DNA from: Lunularia cruciata
Lineage: Eukaryota; Streptophyta; Marchantiopsida; Lunulariales; Lunulariaceae
Length of the DNA stretch: 64,000 bases
NCBI GenBank assembly: GCA_948567375.1
Contig: OX419757.1
Coordinates: 29,326,001-29,390,000 of the forward strand
Direction of reading: 5' to 3'
Shown here: positions 57,241-64,000 of the stretch, piece after piece
Layout of the letters: each line of letters opens with the position of its first letter
Position numbering within the stretch: the stretch's first letter is position 1
The notes under the pieces: model-generated
The model's database searches: none
What the model saw: the letters and a program-made list of their open reading frames with translations, nothing else
What the model was told of the DNA's origin: nothing
Made by a program: the position numbers and the translations under genes

Positions 57241-59233
57241 AGGTAAGATAGAAATAAATACCTTAATTGGTGGTGACAAAGTAGTTAGGTTTGGCAAGGA
57301 ACCCACTAAGCCATCAGAGACCCTTCATGTAAAAGTGGAGTAGCTATAGGAAATTGTACATCAGGCTTTGGCTCAATAATTTGAGACTCAACTTTTCCAT
57401 ACAAATTTATGTACAAACCAAAGTCCAATCTTATAAATTTATATTCACCTAGTGCTTGGCTTGGAATGACCTTGCATGAGTAGTGGTGCAAATTGTATAA
57501 TAGGAGTTCAGTTGTTTGAATCCTAAAGGAAGGGATTGGCAATTGGGCTTTGAAGGTGTAAAGTGACCTAGTGATGGATCTAATAAGTCTTAAGTACCAC
57601 AAGTAAGATAGAATAAAAAAGATGGGATATTTGATTACCAACAAGACTTCTTTGATAGCATGCCTTTTGGGAAGGGTAGTGCATGTCTTTAGAATTAAAG
57701 GCTTTGGGAAAAAGTGAACCATGACCTTCAAGGTAACTTTGGTTACATGGTTTTGAGAGTGATTTATGATCTTTTTGGTTTTTCATAAAGTGCCACAGTG
57801 GGCACTTCTATCCTTGAATTGGGATTGGTTTTTGCCCAAAAGGTTAAACAACAAACAACAAACAAACAACAAACAAACTACACCTTATGATACATTCCTT
57901 TCATTTTTAATCATTTCTAACCTGTATCCTCATGGGATCAACTTGTTCATATCCATTATACTATTAGGATGTAAACATTAGGTTTTTATAGCCATCAATA
58001 GAGACAATGCATGGGATTGAGATCTCTGGAGCCTTTTAGATTATCTATTGTGAGCCTGACCTCCAAAGAAACTTTACCCTCTGGGCATTTGTCAAAGAGG
58101 TCTTTGGGGATCATGGTGATTGCTCTCCTCATTGTCACCTCTCAATAGCTTCCTTTGGTATCCTTGGCAAAAAAATTTCCTTGGTCACCATCACCTACAA
58201 AGAAAAAATTAAGTAAGTCGGCCATGAAGACAAGTCAGTGGGTATACATCCAAGTCTAAGTTCACCTATTTGCAAGGACAAGCACTAGAATGTTAGTGTA
58301 GTATCTAGTATTATTTTTCTCTCAAGGTAGTGAGATTCTTCTTCTTGAGCATTCCTCTCCATTGTTGAGCGTCTCTTAGCTATGTGTTTTTATTTCTCTT
58401 GAATGCTTGCAATTCATGAGGGTTTGAATAGTTCTTGTTTTTAAGTTCCTTGATGATATTCATTCGATCATATAACTTCACTCTTGGTCACTCCAAGGAA
58501 TGTATCCTTGGCATTGGTGCATGTGGCAAAACCAATGTCAATGTACTAATATAATAAATGTTAAGAACAAATTGTTCTTGTGAGGATACTAGTTAGAAAT
58601 GGCTAAGGATGAAGGAAAGTATCATTATGTCATAGTTTTTCATTATTTCTTATTTAACCTCTTGTGTAAGTCACTCCTAGAAGAGTGTAGTGTCATCTCC
58701 TATAGCACACTACAAAAAGAAGAAAATCAAAATCACTTTCACTACAAATTTGCCCAATCAGACCTTGAAGGTGATGGCTCACTTCACTCTGAGCACCTCT
58801 CCATTCCAAGGACTTTATCTTTTCAATTGCATACTACCTTTCCCAAAAGTCACAACTATGAATTCATCATCATGTGTAGCCAATTGTCCAAGAATTTCAA
58901 TTCCATGGTACTTACCATGCTCAAAGTATCCCAATCAACTCATCAGCACATGCAGGTTCATTTCTTTAGGTCCCTCAAGAATCCAACATCCTGATCAATG
59001 AAAAGCATCATCATTTTGTACTCAAGCACTTGTGATCTTGTTTTGAAATTCATCACCTTTACTCCTCTTGAACACTCAACAACACATTGAAGGAAAGAAA
59101 GCTCAATCTGCAAAAATTGCAAGTACTCTTTATTGCCTACAAAGTATGCAAAAATAAACACAAGTGCCTTTGGGTCTAAGCCTTAAATAAATTTTTGGCT
59201 TTGAGCCAAAATGATCAAGAGCCTAAGTGGATA
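57241..59233. other. Repeat-derived stretch with two opposite related frames
   Basis: The - frame 57306-57731 (141 codons) and the + frame 58690-59001 both contain a (T)LKVM(V/A)HF(F/T) block followed by a LP(F/K)-type block, and their DNA aligns in inverted orientation over part of its length. They look like two inverted copies of one repeat-borne sequence. Neither is called a gene. Confidence 0.35.
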
Positions 59234-60089
59234 TGACAACCCGACAAGTATCACTTTTTAGTAATCAATAAGTAAAGTTCATTCACACAAAGATACAAGT
59301 AAAAAATGGTCAAATACAAAGTAAACAGTAATAATGTAGTTCTTCTTGGTTGTGTCTTTAATCTCTCAAGTAGAAACCACACCTAGAAGAGAGTAACAAG
59401 CACTGACTTGCAGTCTTGTCACAAAATATACTCTATAATTGCAACCCCATCAAATTCTATCCAAACAAATCTTGACTGTGATGATTCAGATTCTCCCAAA
59501 GATTGCTACTTCACTATAAAATAACTTCACCTTAGAATTTCATTACACCTCTCCACTTAAGGCACAACTTTCTTGATTGAATTTGCTTCACATCAACCTT
59601 GCGCTACACTCACAAATGTAGAATAATACCAACTCTACAATTCCTCTCAGATCTGTCAAGGCATTACGTCAATTACACTTCACTTAGGATCAAACATAGA
59701 GAATGAAGATCAGCATTGCGGAATCCAACATTTAACAAGCACATTGACTTGCACTTTGAAATTCTCCACACACTCACAAATACATAAACAAACTTGATAC
59801 TCAGAATTAAGCTTAAACAATGAACACTGAGACTCAACACTTTGCTTTATCTTTCTTTAGAAATATAAATATTGAACAACAACACACTATGAATGCCTCC
59901 TTTAAATAGGCTGAGCACTTTGATAGTTAACTAACTAAGATACCATTCCATAACAACTCTACCAACTTGCAGATCCAAAATGACAATACACCTCTTCATA
60001 TCTGCCTCTTCATATCTCAAAATTGTGTCTAATCCAATCCAATATCAACCTCAACTTTGGCTTCTAAACCCGATGTTACTCTTATCACA
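59234..60089 (-). repeat. 3' LTR of a - strand LTR element
   Basis: On the - strand it starts TGTGATAAGAG at 60089 and ends GGGTTGTCA at 59234 (856 bp, TG...CA). It is directly preceded by the purine-rich gaagaggggga (complement of 60090-60100), a textbook polypurine tract. A TATTTAAAGG TATA-like box lies near 59901-59910. The coding frame upstream (60460 to 60029, -) runs into the LTR before stopping, as is common. The partner 5' LTR would lie beyond the right edge of the window. Confidence 0.6.
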
Positions 60090-63000
60090 TCCCCCTCTTC
60101 ACATCTCTCTTCTTCTACTAATGCATTCACTATTTCTACTACTTCTTCACTCTGAACTACAATTGTACTCATGGGCATTTGTTCTATTTCTTTATCTTTC
60201 AACCCTTTCTTCTCTAATGTCTCACGTAACTGATCCAAAGACACTTGCACTCCTACTTCTACAACTTTGGACTTCTTCTCCTCCTTCACTCTACTCCGAA
60301 GGTTCTCTAGCTCAGAGTTCACTAAATTTAATATGAGACTCACATTATCTCCTACCTCAATCATCTTCATATCTACTTGATCTCTTAAGCAAATCAACAA
60401 ACTGTTCATATCTACATCCTTTGCCCTCCTCTTTTGAGTTTCTTGCACAAGTAACTTCAATTTGTGCAGTCTTGCTTCCTCCAGCTTCCCGTCAGCTTAT
60501 GTACTTAGCACTGCTCTCATTCTCCCAGCAACTTCTTTTATCAACTCTGATGCATACCCTCAAGATTTTTGTGCCTTCAACTCTTCTCTATACATCTTTA
60601 ACTTGTCTTCATACTTGGCTGCCAACATCTTCTTCTCCTTTGCATACTGAGCAATCTGACTCTCAGCTCTTCTTACCAGACTTCTTTGTCTTTCTTCCTC
60701 TTGGTGTTGGATTGTTAACTCCCTTTTCCATGCTTGGTCTTCCTCTGTGGCACTCTTCTTCAGGCTCTCCAACTATTGCTCCATCATAGCTGCCATCACC
60801 TTTGCATGTATGCCTTCAATACGAGCTTCACTTACTTCACCTTTCATCTTCTTGATCAACACCTTCTGCTCCTTCAACTCTTTGGTTTGACCATCCATCT
60901 CTCTTCCATGCCTATCAAAACTCTCTTGCAAATTCTCTACAGTCCTCTTCCTTTAGACTTCATCCACCCAAAGTTCTTCAGCTTCTTCTTCCATTTGGGT
61001 TACCCTCTCCTTCAAGTCTCTTACTTCCTCAATCAGATATTTCATCACTTGCAACTCATTCTTCACCTCCATATGATCTTTCTATATCTCTTTCTTCTTT
61101 TTCTTCAATAGCAGCAACAATGGACCCATGATCTTTGTCAAATACAACACCCCATCTTCTTCTTCTTCTTCTTCTTCTTGATCTTTGTACTTTGCCTCCA
61201 TCAACTCTTCTTCAGCTGGAGCTTTACCTCAAAGTCTTAATCTTTGTACCTTCAATGGCATTTCTTCCAAGCTTGCTTCTTCTTTTTCTTTCACTTGGCT
61301 TGGACCTGCAAGTGCAAACTATAGTGATCTCTTTGATCTTACTCCCTTTTGGACTACCTTCTTTGGTTCTTCGTCCATCTCCTCCCTCCATATGATCAAT
61401 CACCGCATGGAACTCCTTGTCATCTTCTATTGTCCCTCCATTGATTGATTGTTACACTTCATCTTCACCTTTGCTCGCACTGCTAGACTCCTCACTCTCC
61501 AATGTGAGTTCATCTTCTTTGGAGTCTTCTCTCTTTGACTTTGTCTCTCCTTTAGACTTTGTACTTGAAGCCTTGTCCTTCACTACCTCCTTACCTTGTA
61601 GGTTTAGTCTTTGGGTCTTTTTTTGTGGCAAGGGGAATGCTACTCCTTTGGGTTTAGTATGCTTCTTCATCTTTGGAATTCTTCCTTCCACCATCTTCCT
61701 TTGTCCTGTCTTGATGAGATGATTGTCATAAGACCACAATTGTAGAATGTATTGTTTCTCCTCTTCATCTGCTTCACATCAAAGATCGGGATGGAAATGC
61801 AAAACCATCCAATGCTTCTCCTTTGTTTTAAATAATCATAGGTAGAAGTGTGATGCAAACAATACAAAATAGTGTGGTGGCAAATTTGTCCTCCAATTGA
61901 CAATCATCTGCCTTGTTCTCTGGTGGAAACACTTTACCCAGTTCACTTTCTCTCTTGTAAACCTTTGGTGGAAGAAGACCGCCTTCTACATGTTCATGTA
62001 TGCCATTTGTTTTGGCTTGACCATTGCCATTAACACCCCCATGATGCTTTGTTTAATCTAGTCCTGGTAGGACTTCTTTCCCCAAGACTAGCTTCCAATC
62101 TGAGTCAACCCATTGAGCCGGATTTCCTCTCTTCCCTATTACTTTGGGGCCTTCCTCACAATTACTAGCAACTATCTCTGCCATGAAACTTGGAAAACTG
62201 ATATTCCAGTTCCAGGCCAAAAACACAAAGTCTTCTCAAGACTTCAATTCTAGCTACTACATCTAATTGCCAAATTTCAAAACTCCTCACTGTGAGTGTG
62301 TTCTTACTCTTCTTTGCCATGATCTGCTCATGAGTACTTTGGCGTTGGAAGATTATCCCCTCTCTTGGACGCAACACTCTAACTCCTTCTAGTCTTTGGA
62401 AAATTTCACTTTCAATCGGCTTCTTGACTCGCATTCCTATGGGAAAACTACTCAGAGGGATAGGGAATCTTCTAGACATGTTTGATTTCCCCCTATGCAG
62501 TCTCAATTTTATAGAATTTTGAGGTGCAATCATTCTTCAATCAATTTTGAAATTGATTCCCACTTCTTCTACGTGTTTGTTTCTTGTCACTCTCAAAGCA
62601 TTCTTCTCCTGCCTCCGCTGTTTTATTAAGTGTACTTTCTTAGCTGGCCTGACCCACAAAAAGGTTGTTACGGCTTCTTTTTATTGGCCTAAACTTCCCA
62701 TTCCAAAGATGCTCTTCCTTGGGTTTGTCTCTTTGTAAGCCCGGTCTGAGTACTTTCTTTTCTCAACCCGAAGTTGACTTCTTTGGGTTTACTCCAAAAA
62801 CACGTAAGTCTATTCTTTTCTTCTTCCTTTGACCACAATTTGGTTTTCTCAATACACTTCTTCTTCAAAACTCATCAAAATGAAAAATGTCTGCACCACA
62901 ATGGATCTCTTGAAAATCCTAATCTACTATACACATCATTTGATTATCCTAATCTTATCTAATCTGATGTTATGCCAATCATATGCAAGCTGATTAGGTA

Positions 63001-64000
63001 CCTAACATGTATTAAGGAAGTTTTCATATCTTCCACCTAATCTTAATTTAATAATACCCCTTTGGATATACAACTCCAAGTGCATTACAATTCTGAGTGC
63101 ATTCTATGGAAGATATACAATTTTCAGTGCAGATTCTGATGTCCTACTCAAAATCCCTATATCTTCAAAGGACTTCCTTTTGGTCCAGTACCTTTGGCCT
63201 GAATTGTTAAGAGTAATGGACTATGTTTGTCTCTAAAATATCTAACTAATTGCTCTATTTGTGCTTGATACCTAGCTATTTCTAACAAGTGTTGTAGGTT
63301 TCTTGTGAACTTTCTACTGGAATGCTTAGTTAATTGCAGGGATAGGAGATTCATTTTTTCAACCTCATAGGCATGGACCCCTTGTATATGTATCTACAAT
63401 TTGAGCTCTTGTCATTTTGCTTGCAATGCTCATAGTTTCACTTCAATTTCTACTTCTCAATGAAGAAAGTCTTGGCCTCTTCCAACTGATCAAGTGTCTT
63501 CTATTTGTCTTCCTCCATTTACTAGGTCCAAGTATTCCCTTTGCTTGTAGTGCCTCTTGCATTCAAGTACTCTATTCTTGTTTAGCCAATTCTTTCTTCA
63601 ACTCCTTGGCCATGTGTTCTAGTTGAAGTGCCACCTCATTTTGGTATTCATGCATATGTACCTCTAAGGTTATGATCTTGTCTCATGCATCCTTCAACTC
63701 ATGCCAAGTGTTTTCCATGTCTTCATCTTCACAATGCAATGAGCCTTCATAGTCTAACCGCCCTTACTTATACTCCGGTTGGATTGCTTTTAGTTCTCCT
63801 TGTAGTTTCACTTTCTCTTCTTCCATACAATCACAATCTGCTTCTATGGTGGCACTCCACTTCTTGATGTCATGATTCTCTTGCACCAAGGCATTTACCT
63901 TCTTGGCTTCTTCTTTGTTTAGGTCTCTTACCATGGTTGTCTCTTCTTTGACATGGTATCCCTTGGCTTTCCTAACATAGACCTTATGACATTTGGCTTG
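60090..64000 (-). mobile_element. Body of a - strand LTR element with coiled-coil coding relics (runs off window)
   Basis: Between the right edge and the polypurine tract the - strand carries broken coding sequence. From the right: a coiled coil (63950-63100, including EDMENTWHELKDA), a basic segment (62533-62165, with FPIGMRVKKPIESEIFQRLEG) and an N-terminal-type block in mixed frames near 61960-61860 (KVNWVKCFHQRTRQMIVNW). A K/E/S-rich linker (61739-61452) and two coiled-coil segments (60772-60560 and 60460-60029, e.g. VSLILNLVNSELENLRSRVKEE) follow. No RT or integrase was seen, so it may be non-autonomous or this may be an extra frame after pol. C/T-rich + frames here are antisense shadows. 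Confidence 0.5.
61153..61179 (+). repeat. (TTC)9 microsatellite
   Basis: Nine TTC units; on the - strand they encode an E/K-rich stretch of the coiled-coil relic. Confidence 0.85.

Noticed and set aside
59980-61722. Long + frames rich in L, S and F
   Set aside because: They are antisense readings of the glutamate/lysine-rich coiled-coil relic on the - strand.
1-64000. CRISPR arrays, operons, bacterial ribosome binding sites
   Set aside because: The sequence is plant nuclear DNA with introns and retroelements, and no regularly spaced identical repeats of CRISPR type were seen.

Overview
The window is nuclear plant DNA, most likely from a large, repeat-rich genome such as a gymnosperm. This is an inference from four things: long AT-rich stretches of decayed retroelements, plant-type LTR elements with an initiator-tRNA-Met-like primer site, a class III plant peroxidase, and a plant LRR receptor-like relic. 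Only one gene is clearly intact: a secreted class III peroxidase on the + strand (exons 41480-41707 and 41985-42728).

Layout. 1-7145 is AT-rich sequence with no supported gene. 7151-15688 is one old Ty3/gypsy chromovirus on the - strand, flanked by the 5-bp duplication AACTT. It is interrupted by a second copy of its own family in the opposite orientation (about 7783-13072). Both are riddled with stops and frameshifts. The family's LTR is built of ~61-bp units rich in heat-shock-element-like GAAnnTTC arrays. 15694-21590 is gene-poor. 21590-27230 is more GC-balanced and holds an unrecognised 182-codon reading frame (24742-25290, -) and a broken LRR receptor-like protein C-terminus (26295-27230, -).

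27240-30985 is AT-rich filler. 30985-32735 is the 3' half of a decayed non-LTR retroelement: RT thumb, cysteine/histidine knuckle and restriction-like-endonuclease-like tail. A second, shorter copy lies at 44470-45350 in the same orientation. Between these two copies is a low-copy island (about 32.8-44.2 kb). It contains a possible small secreted or membrane protein (33568-33843), a ~650-bp tandem duplication (37971-39250), the peroxidase gene and, tail-to-tail with it, a truncated peroxidase pseudogene (43682-44233, -).

45.4 kb to the end is again retroelement debris. It includes a gag-like region with an intact CCHC knuckle (50143-51900, +), a tRNA-like SINE head (48842-48904, -), a pair of ~370-bp LTR-like direct repeats (54904-55272 and 56861-57240), and a minus-strand LTR element whose 3' LTR is 59234-60089 and whose body runs off the right end. 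Several of these pieces carry relatives of one non-pol protein: an N-terminal domain, then an acidic/lysine-rich linker, then a coiled coil. It sits directly before an LTR in two copies.

The genes do not form an operon or pathway. The only functional link is between the peroxidase gene and its inverted pseudogene. All identities come from reading the sequence; no database search was run.
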